DNA from: Noviherbaspirillum galbum
GTDB taxonomy: Bacteria; Pseudomonadota; Gammaproteobacteria; Burkholderiales; Burkholderiaceae_D
Assembly: GCF_010974945.1 (NCBI RefSeq)
Contig: NZ_JAAIVB010000053.1
Coordinates: 1 to 58,058, forward strand
Length of the DNA stretch: 58,058 nucleotides
Reading direction: 5' to 3'
In this document: positions 28,499-39,313 of the stretch, one piece after another
Position numbering within the stretch: the first letter of the stretch is position 1
How the letters are laid out: every line of letters starts with the position of its first letter
Notes under the pieces: generated by a model
Seen by the model: the letters and a program-made list of their open reading frames with translations, nothing else
Database searches by the model: none
What the model was told of the DNA's origin: nothing
Program-made: the position numbers and the translations under genes

Positions 28499-29779
28499 AT
28501 GCCTGTTCCTCTTTTCAGAAAACTTGGCCTGAAATTCAACCTGAACGATCCCCGCTGGGGACGCGGTTCGCAGGACAACGACCAGGACGGCAAGCGGCCC
28601 GCCAACGATGGTCCGCCCGACCTCGACCAGCTCTGGCGCGACTTCAACCTTCGCCTCAACCGCCTCCTCGGCGGCAAGGGCGGGCGGGGCGACGGCGGCG
28701 GATTCGGTCCCGACATGCGCGGCGCCGGCATCGGCATCGGCCTCATCGCCGCCATCATCCTTTTCCTCTGGCTCGTCAGCGGCTTCTTCATCGTGCAGGA
28801 AGGGCAGACCGGCGTGGTCATGACCTTCGGCAAGTTCAGCCATACCACTTCCGCCGGCTTCAACTGGCGCTGGCCCCATCCCATCCAGAGCCACGAGATC
28901 GTCAACGTGTCGCAGGTGCGCACCGTCGAGGTCGGCTACCGGTCCAGCGTGCGCAACAAGCAGGCACGCGAATCCCTGATGCTTACCGATGACGAGAACA
29001 TCATCGACATCCAGTTCGCCGTGCAGTACAAGCTCAAGAATGCGTCCGACTGGGTATTCAACAACCGCGACCAGGAAGAAACCGTGCGCCAGGTCGCCGA
29101 GACTTCCATTCGCGAGATCGTTGGACGCAGCAAGATGGATTTCGTTCTTTACGAAGGACGCGAGAAGGTGGCGTTCGACGTCGGCCAGTCGATGCAGCAG
29201 ATCCTCGACCGCTACAAGTCGGGCGTGCAGGTCACGAACGTGACCATGCAGGGCGTCCAGCCGCCGGAACAGGTGCAGGCAGCCTTCGACGACGCCGTCA
29301 AGGCAGGCCAAGACCGCGAGCGGCAGAAAAACGAAGGCCAGGCCTATGCCAACGACGTGATTCCCAAGGCCCGCGGCCAGGCATCGCGCCTGCTGCAGGA
29401 AGCCGAGGCCTACCGCGCCCGCGTGGTGGCGAATGCGGAAGGCGATGCCGCCCGCTTCAAGCAGGTGCTGGTGGAATACCAGAAGGCACCCGCGGTGACC
29501 CGCGACCGCATGTACATCGAAACCATGCAGCAGATCTTCAACAGCACTTCCAAGCTCATGATCGATGCCCGCGGCAGCGGCAATCTCCTGTATCTGCCGC
29601 TGGACAAGCTTCTCTCCCAGAACGGAACGATGGACATGAACGCAGGCAAAGCGATGCCTCCCGCCGCGGCGCCGGCGCAGCCAGCGGCCGGCGAGCCGGT
29701 GCCTTCCATGGAAACGCAGCGCGCCCGCGAACCGCGCGGCCGCGACAGCCGCGATTCCCGTGAAAGGGAGGTGCGCTGA
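28499..29779 (+). CDS. hflK: FtsH protease regulator subunit HflK
   Basis: Inner-membrane SPFH/band-7 protein (426 residues) that forms the HflKC cage around the FtsH protease and modulates membrane protein turnover. A charged N-terminal cytoplasmic segment with a Gly-rich stretch is followed by one transmembrane helix (about 78-98, IGIGLIAAIILFLWLVSGFF) and the SPFH domain (VQEGQTGVVMTFGKF). A Gln/Ala-rich helix and a Pro/Ala-rich tail end the protein. hflC overlaps by one base (TGATG), so the two are translationally coupled. Confidence 0.96.
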   Translation: MPVPLFRKLGLKFNLNDPRWGRGSQDNDQDGKRPANDGPPDLDQLWRDFNLRLNRLLGGKGGRGDGGGFGPDMRGAGIGIGLIAAIILFLWLVSGFFIVQEGQTGVVMTFGKFSHTTSAGFNWRWPHPIQSHEIVNVSQVRTVEVGYRSSVRNKQARESLMLTDDENIIDIQFAVQYKLKNASDWVFNNRDQEETVRQVAETSIREIVGRSKMDFVLYEGREKVAFDVGQSMQQILDRYKSGVQVTNVTMQGVQPPEQVQAAFDDAVKAGQDRERQKNEGQAYANDVIPKARGQASRLLQEAEAYRARVVANAEGDAARFKQVLVEYQKAPAVTRDRMYIETMQQIFNSTSKLMIDARGSGNLLYLPLDKLLSQNGTMDMNAGKAMPPAAAPAQPAAGEPVPSMETQRAREPRGRDSRDSREREVR

Positions 29780-30684
29780 TGGGCCGCTTCGTCTCCACCC
29801 TGATCGCCGGGCTGATCCTGCTCGCCGTCCTGGCATCCACGATGTTCGTGGTCGACCAGCGCCAGTACGCCATCGTCTTCGCGCTCGGCGAAGTCAAGAA
29901 GGTCATCAACGAACCCGGACTGCATTTCAAGCTGCCGCCGCCGTTCCAGAACGTGGTCTTCCTCGACAAGCGCATCCTCACGCTCGACACGCCCGAGGCC
30001 GACCGCTTCATCACGGCGGAAAAGAAGAACATCCTGGTCGACGCCTACATCAAGTGGCGCATCACCGAGCCGCGCCTGTACTTCATCAGCTTCAGCGGCG
30101 ACGAGCGCCGCGCGCAGGATCGCATGTCGCAGATCGTGAAGGCCGCCCTGAACGATGAAATCACCAAGCGCACCGTGCGCGAAGTGATCTCAGGCGAGCG
30201 CGGCAAGGTGATGGACGCCATCCGCCAGAAGGTCATGGAAGAGGCGAAGCAGATCGGCGTAGACATCGTCGACGTCCGCCTGAAGCGGGTCGACTACGTC
30301 GAGCAGATCAACAATTCCGTCTACGACCGCATGAAGGCCGAGCGCGCGCGCGTTGCCAACGAATTGCGCTCCACCGGCGCGGCGGAATCCGAAAAGATCC
30401 GCGCCGATGCCGATCGCCAGCGCACCGTGATCCTGGCCGAAGCCTACCGGGAAGCGGAAACGTTACGCGGCGACGGCGATGCCAAGGCGTCCCAGGTATA
30501 TGCGCAGGCATTCGGACAGAACCCCGAGTTCTTCAAGTTCTACCGCAGCCTGGAAGCGTACAAGGCCTCCTTCCGCAGCCGCACCGACGTGCTGGTGGTC
30601 GATCCCAGTTCGGAGTTCTTCAGGTACTTCAAGGGCAACGGGCCGGCGGAACGCCCGGCCGCGCCGGCCTCCTCGAAGAAGTGA
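29779..30684 (+). CDS. hflC: FtsH protease regulator subunit HflC
   Basis: Partner of HflK (301 residues). N-terminal transmembrane anchor (about 6-24, STLIAGLILLAVLASTMFV), then the SPFH domain with VVDQRQYAIVFALGEVK and LHFKLPPPFQNV. It ends with a helical stretch containing FRSRTDVLVVDPSSEFFRYF, typical of HflC. The start ATG shares its A with the hflK stop. The DUF2065 gene follows after 12 bases. Confidence 0.96.
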   Translation: MGRFVSTLIAGLILLAVLASTMFVVDQRQYAIVFALGEVKKVINEPGLHFKLPPPFQNVVFLDKRILTLDTPEADRFITAEKKNILVDAYIKWRITEPRLYFISFSGDERRAQDRMSQIVKAALNDEITKRTVREVISGERGKVMDAIRQKVMEEAKQIGVDIVDVRLKRVDYVEQINNSVYDRMKAERARVANELRSTGAAESEKIRADADRQRTVILAEAYREAETLRGDGDAKASQVYAQAFGQNPEFFKFYRSLEAYKASFRSRTDVLVVDPSSEFFRYFKGNGPAERPAAPASSKK

Positions 30685-30696
30685 TGCAGGCAGGTC

Positions 30697-30891
30697 GTGG
30701 CCGCGCACTGGATCACCGCGCTCGGGCTGATGCTTCTCCTGGAGGGCGTGGTTCCGATGCTTTTCCCCAGGCAGTGGCGCGACACCATGCGTCGCCTCAC
30801 CGGATTTAACGACGGCCAGCTTCGATTCATTGGCCTTGCCGCCATGCTGACCGGGCTGGCGGCATTGGCGCTTGCGGACCTCTTCTCATAA
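30697..30891 (+). CDS. DUF2065 small membrane protein (YjeT-like)
   Basis: A 64-residue protein with two predicted transmembrane helices ([18 protein letters not shown] and [20 protein letters not shown]) joined by a short basic loop ([11 protein letters not shown]). This is the DUF2065/YjeT family, found between hflC and purA in many proteobacteria, as here (with hisZ inserted). It starts at GTG, 12 bases after hflC. No function is known; the location suggests a membrane role close to HflKC, which is inference. Confidence 0.85.
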   Translation: MAAHWITALGLMLLLEGVVPMLFPRQWRDTMRRLTGFNDGQLRFIGLAAMLTGLAALALADLFS

Positions 30892-30904
30892 ACGTTTTTC
30901 TGTC

Positions 30905-32056
30905 ATGCCCAACTGGCTCCTACCTGAAAACATCGCGGACGTCCTGCCGTCCGAGGCGCGCAAGATCGAAGAATTGCGGCGAACCCTGCTCGACAACTTC
31001 CGCCTCTACGGGTATGAGCTCGTCATGCCCCCCATGCTCGAGTACCTCGAGTCCCTGCTGACCGGCGCCGGCCGCGACATGGACCTGCGTACCTTCAAGC
31101 TGGTCGATCAACTGTCCGGACGCACCATGGGCATCCGCGCCGACATGACCACCCAGGTCGCGCGCATCGACGCCCACCTGCTCAACCGCGGCTCCGTCAC
31201 GCGCCTGTGCTATGCCGGCAGCGTGCTGCATACACTGCCTTCCGGGCTGCATGCCACCCGGGAACCCCTGCAGATTGGGGCGGAAATCTATGGCCATGCC
31301 GGGCTCGAAGCCGACGCCGAAATCCAGGAACTGGCGCTGGCTTCGCTCGCGCTCGCCGGCTTCACGCAGGTCAGGCTTGATCTTTGCCACGTCGGTGTGT
31401 TGCGCGCCATCATTTCCGATGATCCGGCGGCGAAGCGGTGTGAAGCGGAATTATTCAGCCTGCTCGAGTCCAAGGATGTGCCGGGACTGCGCGTGATCAC
31501 GCAAACTTTCCGTCCTGCCACGCGGGAGGCGCTGCTGGTCCTGCCCGGGCTGTACGGCGATGCGGGCACGCTGGCGCGCGCGCGCGCCGACCTCGGCAGC
31601 ATTCCCGGCGTGGCCAAGGCCCTCGACGAACTCGAAAGCCTGATCCGGCTCGCAGGCGCGGCAAGCATCACCGTAGACCTCGCCGATCTGCGCGGCTACC
31701 ACTATCATAGCGGCGTGATGTTCGCCGCCTATGTTCCCGGCCTGCCCAACGCGGTGGCCAGGGGAGGGCGCTACGACCACGTTGGCGAAGCCTTCGGCCG
31801 GGCCCGTCCGGCAACCGGATTCTCGCTCGACCTGCGCGAACTCGCGCGGCTCATGCCCGGGGCGGAACGCAAGCGCGCCATCCGCGCGCCGTGGGGCAAC
31901 GATCCCGCGCTGCGCGCCAAGATCGCGGACCTGCGCAAGGCCGGGGAAATCGTCATCCAGACGCTTCCCGGTCATGAAAACGATCTCGATGAATTCGACT
32001 GCGACCGCGTGGTCGTGGCCGACAATGGAAACTGGATTCTCAATACCTTAGCTTGA
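30905..32056 (+). CDS. hisZ: ATP phosphoribosyltransferase regulatory subunit HisZ
   Basis: HisRS-like protein (383 residues) that lacks the anticodon-binding domain and forms a complex with the short form of HisG to start histidine synthesis. It opens [15 protein letters not shown] (start at 30905; the frame from 30872 is longer but unsupported). The class II-like core has [14 protein letters not shown] and [19 protein letters not shown], with [12 protein letters not shown] later. hisG is not in the window. The place between hflC and purA is common in Burkholderiales. HisS itself is separately encoded at 22224. Confidence 0.94.
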   Translation: MPNWLLPENIADVLPSEARKIEELRRTLLDNFRLYGYELVMPPMLEYLESLLTGAGRDMDLRTFKLVDQLSGRTMGIRADMTTQVARIDAHLLNRGSVTRLCYAGSVLHTLPSGLHATREPLQIGAEIYGHAGLEADAEIQELALASLALAGFTQVRLDLCHVGVLRAIISDDPAAKRCEAELFSLLESKDVPGLRVITQTFRPATREALLVLPGLYGDAGTLARARADLGSIPGVAKALDELESLIRLAGAASITVDLADLRGYHYHSGVMFAAYVPGLPNAVARGGRYDHVGEAFGRARPATGFSLDLRELARLMPGAERKRAIRAPWGNDPALRAKIADLRKAGEIVIQTLPGHENDLDEFDCDRVVVADNGNWILNTLA

Positions 32057-32059
32057 TAG

Positions 32060-33367
<1,308 letters not shown>

Positions 33368-33385
33368 TCACTGCGCGAGCGAACC

Positions 33386-33922
33386 ATGACAGCCTCTACC
33401 AATACCGATCTCTGGGTCTCCTGGGCCGACTACGACAAGGCAATCGTCAGCCTTGCGGCAATGGTCCATGACTCCGGCTGGCAGTTCGACCAGGTGCTAT
33501 GCCTGGCGCGCGGCGGCCTGCGTCCCGGCGACATTTTTTCACGCATCTTCGACGTGCCGCTGGCCATCCTGTCCACCAGTTCCTACCGCGAGGAAGCCGG
33601 CAAGGTCCAGGGCGACCTGGACATCGCCAGGCACATCACCATGACGAAAGGCTCGCTTGCCGGCCGCGTCCTGCTGATCGATGACCTGGTCGATTCCGGC
33701 GTCACCTTGCAGCGCGTGCAGGAACACCTCAAGCAACACTTCCCGGCGGTGACCGAAGTCCGATCGGCGGTCATCTGGTGCAAGGCGTGTTCGGCGGTGC
33801 GTCCGGATTTTTATCTCCAGTACCTGGAGACGAACCCCTGGATCCACCAGCCCTTCGAGGAATTCGATGGCCTGCGCCCGCACCAGCTTTCCGCCTGGCT
33901 GCGCAAGGGAGAAACGGCCTGA
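33386..33922 (+). CDS. Purine-type phosphoribosyltransferase
   Basis: A 178-residue type I phosphoribosyltransferase. The PRPP-binding signature is VLLIDDLVDSGVTLQRV (about 94-110). LARGGLRPGDIFSRI is the N-terminal block. The overall look is that of xanthine/hypoxanthine-guanine phosphoribosyltransferases (Gpt/Hpt-like), and its place directly after purA supports purine salvage, but the base specificity cannot be decided from sequence. It ends before a series of hairpins and a terminator. Confidence 0.87.
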   Translation: MTASTNTDLWVSWADYDKAIVSLAAMVHDSGWQFDQVLCLARGGLRPGDIFSRIFDVPLAILSTSSYREEAGKVQGDLDIARHITMTKGSLAGRVLLIDDLVDSGVTLQRVQEHLKQHFPAVTEVRSAVIWCKACSAVRPDFYLQYLETNPWIHQPFEEFDGLRPHQLSAWLRKGETA

Positions 33923-34027
33923 GGCATCGAGGCACCTGTCCGGCGATGGAATGCCGGACGGCGCGCCGAAGTGCCTGAAGAACTTGGTCCCTGCTGCACA
34001 CTCCAAGCAGGGATCGATTGCGCCAAG

Positions 34028-34057
34028 AAAAAGCCCGCGCGATACGGCGGGCTTTTT
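34028..34057. terminator. Rho-independent terminator after the purA-phosphoribosyltransferase run
   Basis: AAAAAGCCCGC and GCGGGCTTTTT form a perfect 11-bp stem with an 8-base loop. T-runs on both strands. Two further hairpins without T-runs (33938-33959, GTCCGGC stem; 33988-34013, TCCCTGCT stem) precede it. The rest of 33923-34234 holds nothing recognisable. Confidence 0.85.
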
Positions 34058-34204
34058 GTTTCGCATGAACGGACTATGATGGTGAGCATGCCCCGGATGG
34101 TGGGGGATGCCATGGTGTGGAATGACAAAGCGTAGCCGTGGCGTGATGCGGCGAAGGACTTGCGGGATGATGAGCGTCGCGCGAATGCGGACCCTGAAAA
34201 GAAA

Positions 34205-34228
34205 AAAGGTCCGCCGAAGCGGACCTTT
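34205..34228 (-). terminator. Terminator of tRNA-Leu
   Basis: On the minus strand GCGGACC ends in TTTTTT after a 10-bp stem (AAAGGTCCGC / GCGGACCTTT) capped by a TTCG tetraloop. It begins 6 bases beyond the CCA end of tRNA-Leu. Very typical for a stable-RNA gene. Confidence 0.88.
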
Positions 34229-34234
34229 GAATCT

Positions 34235-34321
34235 TGGTGCCCAGAAGAGGACTCGAACCTCCACAGTGTTGCCACCGCTAGGACCTGAACCTAGTGCGTC
34301 TACCAATTCCGCCATCTGGGC
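34235..34321 (-). tRNA. tRNA-Leu (anticodon CAG)
   Basis: An 87-base tRNA, CCA encoded. The 7-bp acceptor stem starts GCCCAGA and ends TCTGGGC before A and CCA. The D arm has GGCGGAATTGGTAGACGC. The anticodon stem CTAGG/CCTAG holds the loop TTCAGGT, anticodon CAG, reading CTG codons. A class II variable arm (GGTGGCAACACT) and the TTCGAGTC T loop are clear. The CTG anticodon suits this GC-rich genome. A near-perfect promoter lies upstream and a TTCG terminator downstream. Confidence 0.97.
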
Positions 34322-34337
34322 GATGCGAAAGACCGTC

Positions 34338-34365
34338 ATTATAGCGGCTTTTTGGTTCGTGTCAA
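34338..34365 (-). promoter_or_regulatory. Consensus sigma-70 promoter of tRNA-Leu
   Basis: On the minus strand TTGACA, a 16-base spacer and TATAAT: both hexamers match the consensus fully. It ends 16 bases upstream of the tRNA, leaving little room beyond the start site, as expected for a stable-RNA gene. Confidence 0.9.
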
Positions 34366-34461
34366 CGCCACGGAAAAAGGATTGCGTTGAGGTGGCTAGG
34401 TAATCGGAGCAGACCTCCGGTACACTAGCTCAAATTAATAAAAATGAATTGAAGCAAGGTT

Positions 34462-36939
34462 TTGAGCCAATTTACTTATACGATTCCCAGCCGGGAGGAA
34501 ATCCTCGGCATCCTGCGTACGGCGAGCGAGCCGCACGACCTGCATTCGCTGGCCGCCGCGCTTGGCGTCAAGCAAAACGAACTGGAAGGACTGACGCGCC
34601 GGCTCAATGCGATGGAGCGCGACGGACAGGTCCGGCCTTCCCGCAACGGCCATTACCAACTCACCCACCAGCCCAGCTTCATCGAGGGACGCGTCAGCGG
34701 CCACCGCGAAGGCTATGGCTTCCTGATTCCCGATGACGGCACCGAAGACATCTTCCTTCCGGAAAAGGAAATGCAGAAGGTGCTCAACGGCGACCGGGTG
34801 CAGGTCCGCATCGTCGGCACCGACCGGCGCGGCCGTCCCGAGGGTTCGATCGTCGAGGTCCTCGAACGCGCCAATACCCATGTCATCGGCCGCCTGCTCA
34901 ATGAGAACGGCGTGTGGATCGTGGCACCGGAAGACAAGCGCATCGGCCAGGACATCCTGCTCTCCGGCGCGCCTGGCAAGGCCAAGACCGGGCAGGTGGT
35001 GAGCGTGGAGTTGCTGGAACAGCCCTCCCGCTACACCCAGCCGGTGGGGCGCATCGTCGAGGTGCTGGGCGACATCGACGATCCCGGCATGGAGATCGAG
35101 ATCGCGGTGCGCAAGTATGGCGTGCCGCATGAATTCTCCGAAGCCGCCAAGAAGCTGGCTGCCAAGCTGCCCTCCGAGGTCAAGCAGGCCGACCTCGCCA
35201 ACCGCGTCGACCTGCGCGACGTGCCGCTGGTCACCATCGACGGCGAGGATGCGCGCGATTTCGACGACGCCGTCTACTGCGAACCGGTGAAGATAGGGCG
35301 CACCAACGCCTTCCGCCTCATCGTGGCGATCGCCGACGTCAGCCATTACGTCAAGCCCAACGACGCCCTGGATGTCGACGCGCTGGAGCGCAGCACCTCG
35401 GTCTACTTCCCGCGGCGCGTGATTCCCATGCTCCCGGAGAAGCTGTCCAACGGCCTTTGTTCGCTGAACCCGGCGGTGGACCGCCTGACGCTTGCCTGCG
35501 ACCTGGTGATCACCGCCAAGGGCGAGATCAAGGCCTACCAGTTCTATCCCGCGGTCATCCATTCCGCCGCGCGCCTGACCTATACCGAGGTCGCCGCCAT
35601 CCTGGCCAATACCAAGGGCCCGGAAGCGGCGCGCCGCGGCGCGCTCGTGCCGCACCTGCTGCACCTGTATGAAGTCTTCCAGTCCCTGCTGCAGGCCCGC
35701 CAGAAGCGCGGCGCGATCGACTTCGAAACCACCGAGACCTACATCGTCTGCAACGCCGCCGGAAAGATCGAGCAGATCGTGCCGCGGACGCGCAACGACG
35801 CGCACCGCGTGATCGAGGAATGCATGCTGGCGGCGAACGTTTGCGCCGCCGACCTGCTGGCGCGGCACAAGCACCCGGGCGTGTATCGCGTGCATGCCGG
35901 GCCGTCCAAAGAAAAGCTCAATCAGGTGCGCACCTTCCTCAAGCAGCAGGGCTTGCACCTGGGCGGCGGCGACACGCCGGCGGCATCGGACTACGCCGAG
36001 CTGATCCCCAAGATCAAGCTGCGCCCCGATGCGGTGCTGCTGCAGACCATGCTGCTGCGCTCCATGCAGCAGGCGGTCTACAGCCCTGACAACATCGGCC
36101 ACTTCGGCCTCGCCTACGAGGCGTACGCGCACTTCACCAGCCCGATCCGCCGCTACCCCGACCTGCTGACGCACCGCGCCATCAAGGCCATCCTCGACGG
36201 CAAGCGCTATGTCCCGAAGGGCATCGACATGAGCGGCCTCAACACCATGCTGTCGCCGGCGGCGCGCAAGATGATGGCGGCAAGCAAGTCGGACAAACCC
36301 GCGAAGAAGCGCGACGACGAACTGGCGATCTGGGAAGCCCTCGGCATCCATTGTTCCGCCAACGAGCGCCGCGCGGACGAAGCCTCGCGCGACGTGGAAG
36401 CCTGGCTCAAATGCTATTTCGTCCGCGACAAGCTCGGCGAAGAATTCACCGGCACGATTTCCGGCGTGACGCCCTTCGGCATCTTCGTGCAGCTCGACCA
36501 GCTGTTCATCGAAGGCCTGGTCCACGTCACCGAGCTTGGCGCCGATTACTTCCAGTACGACGAGGTGCGCCACGAGCTGCGTGGCGAGCGTACCGGCATC
36601 CGCTACCAGCTCACCGACCGGGTCACGGTGCAGGTCAGCCGCGTCGATCTCGACGCGCGCAAGATCGACCTGCGCCTGGTGAACGAACCGGCCATCCGGC
36701 CGCCCTCATCCAAGCCTGCCCGGCAGGCCCAGCCGGAACCGGAGCTCGAAGAGAGCGACGCACCTCGCCGGAAGAAGGCTGCACCCAAGAAGGCGGCCGC
36801 GCCCAAGTCGGCCAAGGCGGCGGAAGCCGTCAAGGCCCGGCGCAGCAAGACCATGACCGCCTCCTCGAAGTCGGCCCGCGGAACGGGCGCCCGCAGCGCC
36901 CGGGGCAAGACCGGCAAGGCCGGAAAACGCAAAAGATAA
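34462..36939 (+). CDS. rnr: Ribonuclease R
   Basis: 3'-5' exoribonuclease of the RNB family (825 residues) that degrades structured RNAs. The N-terminal winged-helix region (1-70) precedes cold-shock domains, then the RNB domain with the metal-binding DGEDARDFDDAVYCE, and FTSPIRRYPDLLTHRAI. The S1 domain is GEEFTGTISGVTPFGIFVQL. The C-terminal tail (about 745-825) is rich in Lys, Ala and Arg, fitting RNase R's basic tail. The start is TTG with AAGG upstream. rlmB follows after 3 bases, an order found in E. coli. Confidence 0.96.
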   Translation: MSQFTYTIPSREEILGILRTASEPHDLHSLAAALGVKQNELEGLTRRLNAMERDGQVRPSRNGHYQLTHQPSFIEGRVSGHREGYGFLIPDDGTEDIFLPEKEMQKVLNGDRVQVRIVGTDRRGRPEGSIVEVLERANTHVIGRLLNENGVWIVAPEDKRIGQDILLSGAPGKAKTGQVVSVELLEQPSRYTQPVGRIVEVLGDIDDPGMEIEIAVRKYGVPHEFSEAAKKLAAKLPSEVKQADLANRVDLRDVPLVTIDGEDARDFDDAVYCEPVKIGRTNAFRLIVAIADVSHYVKPNDALDVDALERSTSVYFPRRVIPMLPEKLSNGLCSLNPAVDRLTLACDLVITAKGEIKAYQFYPAVIHSAARLTYTEVAAILANTKGPEAARRGALVPHLLHLYEVFQSLLQARQKRGAIDFETTETYIVCNAAGKIEQIVPRTRNDAHRVIEECMLAANVCAADLLARHKHPGVYRVHAGPSKEKLNQVRTFLKQQGLHLGGGDTPAASDYAELIPKIKLRPDAVLLQTMLLRSMQQAVYSPDNIGHFGLAYEAYAHFTSPIRRYPDLLTHRAIKAILDGKRYVPKGIDMSGLNTMLSPAARKMMAASKSDKPAKKRDDELAIWEALGIHCSANERRADEASRDVEAWLKCYFVRDKLGEEFTGTISGVTPFGIFVQLDQLFIEGLVHVTELGADYFQYDEVRHELRGERTGIRYQLTDRVTVQVSRVDLDARKIDLRLVNEPAIRPPSSKPARQAQPEPELEESDAPRRKKAAPKKAAAPKSAKAAEAVKARRSKTMTASSKSARGTGARSARGKTGKAGKRKR

Positions 36940-36942
36940 AAC

Positions 36943-37683
36943 ATGAAAAGCAGAATGATTTTCGGCTTCCACGCCGTGACGGCGCGCTTGCGCCATGACG
37001 CCTCGTCGATCGAGGAAATCTATGTCGATGCGACCCGGCATGACCGGCGCATGAGCGACCTCCTGAAGGCTGCCGAGGCCGCCAAGGTGAGGATCATCCA
37101 CGCCGACGATGCCCGTCTCGACGGCATGGTCGGCACGCGCCGCCACCAGGGCGTGGTGGCCAAGGCGGGCGAACTGTCGCTGGCCCGCAACCTCGACGAA
37201 TTGCTCGATGCCATCGAAGGACCGCCCCTATTGCTGATCCTCGACGGCGTGACCGATCCGCACAACCTCGGCGCCTGCCTGCGCGTGGCCGACGGCGCCG
37301 GCGCGCATGCGGTCATCGCCCCCAAGGACAGGGCCGTCGGACTCAATGCGACGGCGGCGAAGGTGGCCAGCGGCGCCGCCGACACTGTGCCCTACATCAC
37401 GGTCACCAATCTCGCGCGCGCGATGCGCGAATTGAAGGAGCGCGACATCTGGCTCACCGGCACCGCCGACGATGCTGAAAAGTCGCTCTACGAGGCTGAC
37501 TTCCGCGGTCCCGCAGCGATCGTCATGGGCTCGGAAGGCGAGGGCATGCGCCGACTGACGCGCGAGAACTGCGACCTCCTGATCAGCATTCCGATGCATG
37601 GTTCTGTCGAAAGCCTGAACGTCTCCGTGGCATCGGGCGTCTGCCTGTTCGAGGCGCGCCGGCAGCGCATCCAGGCGGGCTGA
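36943..37683 (+). CDS. rlmB: 23S rRNA (guanosine-2'-O)-methyltransferase RlmB
   Basis: SPOUT-class methyltransferase (246 residues) that methylates G2251 in 23S rRNA. The N-terminal substrate-binding part ([12 protein letters not shown]) is followed by the knotted domain with [24 protein letters not shown] and [14 protein letters not shown]. Starts 3 bases after rnr; the ATG at 36955 is an internal alternative. The pair rnr-rlmB is conserved. Confidence 0.95.
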   Translation: MKSRMIFGFHAVTARLRHDASSIEEIYVDATRHDRRMSDLLKAAEAAKVRIIHADDARLDGMVGTRRHQGVVAKAGELSLARNLDELLDAIEGPPLLLILDGVTDPHNLGACLRVADGAGAHAVIAPKDRAVGLNATAAKVASGAADTVPYITVTNLARAMRELKERDIWLTGTADDAEKSLYEADFRGPAAIVMGSEGEGMRRLTRENCDLLISIPMHGSVESLNVSVASGVCLFEARRQRIQAG

Positions 37684-37733
37684 CATGGGATTGCGCCTGT
37701 CGCCGCCGTCTTCCGCACCCGCCTGAGGCCGCC

Positions 37734-38486
37734 ATGTTCGGCCGCATCCGCGAAGACATCGCCAGCATCATCGAACGCGACCCGGCCGCACGCAGCGGCT
37801 GGGAAGTACTGACCTGCTACCCCGGCCTGCACGCCATCATCCTGCATCGCTGGGCCCACGCCTGCTGGACCAAGGGTTTCAAGTGGCTGGGGCGCTTCAT
37901 CTCGCACCTCGCGCGCATTGTCACCGGCATCGAGATCCATCCCGGCGCGACGATCGGCAGGCGCGTCTTCATCGACCACGGCTTCGGCGTGGTGATCGGC
38001 GAAACGGCGGAAGTCGGCGACGACTGCACCATCTACCAGGGCGTGACTTTGGGCGGCACCTCTCTGAGCAAGGGCGCCAAGCGGCATCCCACGCTGGAAC
38101 GCGGCGTGATCATCGGCGCCGGGGCGAAGGTGCTGGGTGCGTTCACGGTGGGCGAGGGCGCCAAGGTCGGGTCGAACGCGGTCGTGGTCAGGGAAGTGCC
38201 CCCCGGGGCCACTGCCGTCGGCAATCCGGCGCACATCCAGCAGAAGGATGCGAGCAAGCAGCGCGAGGAAGCCGCCGCGCGCGTGTTCGCCGCCTATGGC
38301 GTCACGCTCAACAGCGGAGAGGATCCGCTGTCGACGGCGCTGCACAAGCTGATCGACCGCGCGCAGGTGCAGGAAGAACAGATGCAAAAGATTATCGCAG
38401 CGCTGCGCGCCGCCGGGCTGAGCTGCGAGGTCTTGCCGCAATCCGGGGATTTCGATCCCGAATCCCTCAACAAACTGGTGGAATAA
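37734..38486 (+). CDS. cysE: Serine O-acetyltransferase
   Basis: Acetylates serine with acetyl-CoA as the first step of cysteine synthesis. 250 residues: an N-terminal helical domain, then a left-handed beta-helix of hexapeptide repeats ([62 protein letters not shown]). The catalytic His sits in FIDHGFG. The C-terminal 40 residues lie beyond the beta-helix and are probably the part that contacts CysK. It lies 50 bases after rlmB. Confidence 0.95.
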   Translation: MFGRIREDIASIIERDPAARSGWEVLTCYPGLHAIILHRWAHACWTKGFKWLGRFISHLARIVTGIEIHPGATIGRRVFIDHGFGVVIGETAEVGDDCTIYQGVTLGGTSLSKGAKRHPTLERGVIIGAGAKVLGAFTVGEGAKVGSNAVVVREVPPGATAVGNPAHIQQKDASKQREEAAARVFAAYGVTLNSGEDPLSTALHKLIDRAQVQEEQMQKIIAALRAAGLSCEVLPQSGDFDPESLNKLVE

Positions 38487-38495
38487 GGTGGTGCC

Positions 38496-39176
38496 GTGAG
38501 CGAATCACCCAGGACCGAAGACAACGTGCTCGACCCGTTCGAGATCCGCGTGCTCGCCGTGTTGGCGGAAAAGGAAGCGCTGACGCCCGACAATTATCCC
38601 TTGTCGCTGAACGCCCTGACCAACGGCTGCAACCAGTTGTCAAGTCGCGACCCCGTCATGTCCCTGTCGGAAGACACGGTGCTCGACGTCCTGCAGCGAC
38701 TGGTGCAGAAGCGGCTCGCGACCGAGGTGCGCCAGGCCGGCGCGCGCGTCGTCAAGTACGAACACCGCATGCGCATGAAGTGGTCGCTGGAGCAGGACAA
38801 GCTCGCGGTGCTGGTGATCCTCATGCTGCGCGGCATCCAGACCGCCGGGGAAATCCGCGCGCGCTGCGGCAGGCTGCATGACTTTGCGTCGGTGGGCGAT
38901 GTGGAGCAGGCGCTGCAGTTCCTGGTCGACAAGTATCCGCCCCTCGTGGCCCGCCTCGCACGCGCGCCCGGGACCAAGGAAGCGCGGTATGCTCACCTGC
39001 TTTCGGGGGAAGAGATCGTCGAGCAGCAGGAGACGGCGGCAAGTTTCTCGGGCAGCGTGGCGCAACCCGCGCGCCAGGACCGGGTCGCGCAGCTGGAGGA
39101 CGAGATGGCGCAGTTGCGTAACGAGATCGAAAGCCTGAAGACGATGTTCGACGAGTTTCGGCGGCAGTTCGAGTGA
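38496..39176 (+). CDS. DUF480 protein (YceH-like)
   Basis: A 226-residue cytoplasmic protein of the DUF480/YceH family: paired winged-helix-like domains (DPFEIRVLAVLAEKEALTPDNYPLS; VLVILMLRGIQTAGEIRARCGRLHDF) and a C-terminal coiled coil (RVAQLEDEMAQLRNEIESLK). Starts at GTG, 9 bases after cysE. No function is established; the fold suggests DNA or protein binding. It ends just before the inverted repeat pair at 39195. Confidence 0.88.
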   Translation: MSESPRTEDNVLDPFEIRVLAVLAEKEALTPDNYPLSLNALTNGCNQLSSRDPVMSLSEDTVLDVLQRLVQKRLATEVRQAGARVVKYEHRMRMKWSLEQDKLAVLVILMLRGIQTAGEIRARCGRLHDFASVGDVEQALQFLVDKYPPLVARLARAPGTKEARYAHLLSGEEIVEQQETAASFSGSVAQPARQDRVAQLEDEMAQLRNEIESLKTMFDEFRRQFE

Positions 39177-39194
39177 CGGCGGCATGCCTGCCTC

Positions 39195-39276
39195 TGTCAT
39201 TCCCGCGAAGGCGGGAATCCCTTGTCGGTAGTCCGGAGCGCCGCGCAATGGGATTCCCGCCTTCGCGGGAATGACA
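39195..39276. repeat. Perfect inverted pair of 27-bp palindromic repeats (REPIN-like)
   Basis: 39195-39221 and 39250-39276 are exact reverse complements over 27 bp, separated by 28 bp. Each itself is a short hairpin (ATTCCCGC-GAAG-GCGGGAAT core). It sits between convergent yceH and lpxH, a usual place for REP elements. The core resembles the hairpin at 9187-9216. Repeats of this type (TCATTCCCGCGAAGGCGGGAAT) are widespread in proteobacteria. Confidence 0.85.
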
Positions 39277-39313
39277 ACCTTAGCCAGCAGTCCTGGCGCC
39301 CACCGCCCGGCGC

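Noticed and set aside
34435-36573. 712-residue frame antisense to rnr
   Set aside because: Mirror frame of a high-GC gene; rnr shows intact RNB and S1 motifs and the antisense product has no recognisable domain.
39195-39276. CRISPR array
   Set aside because: Only two units, in inverted and not direct order, with no cas genes.
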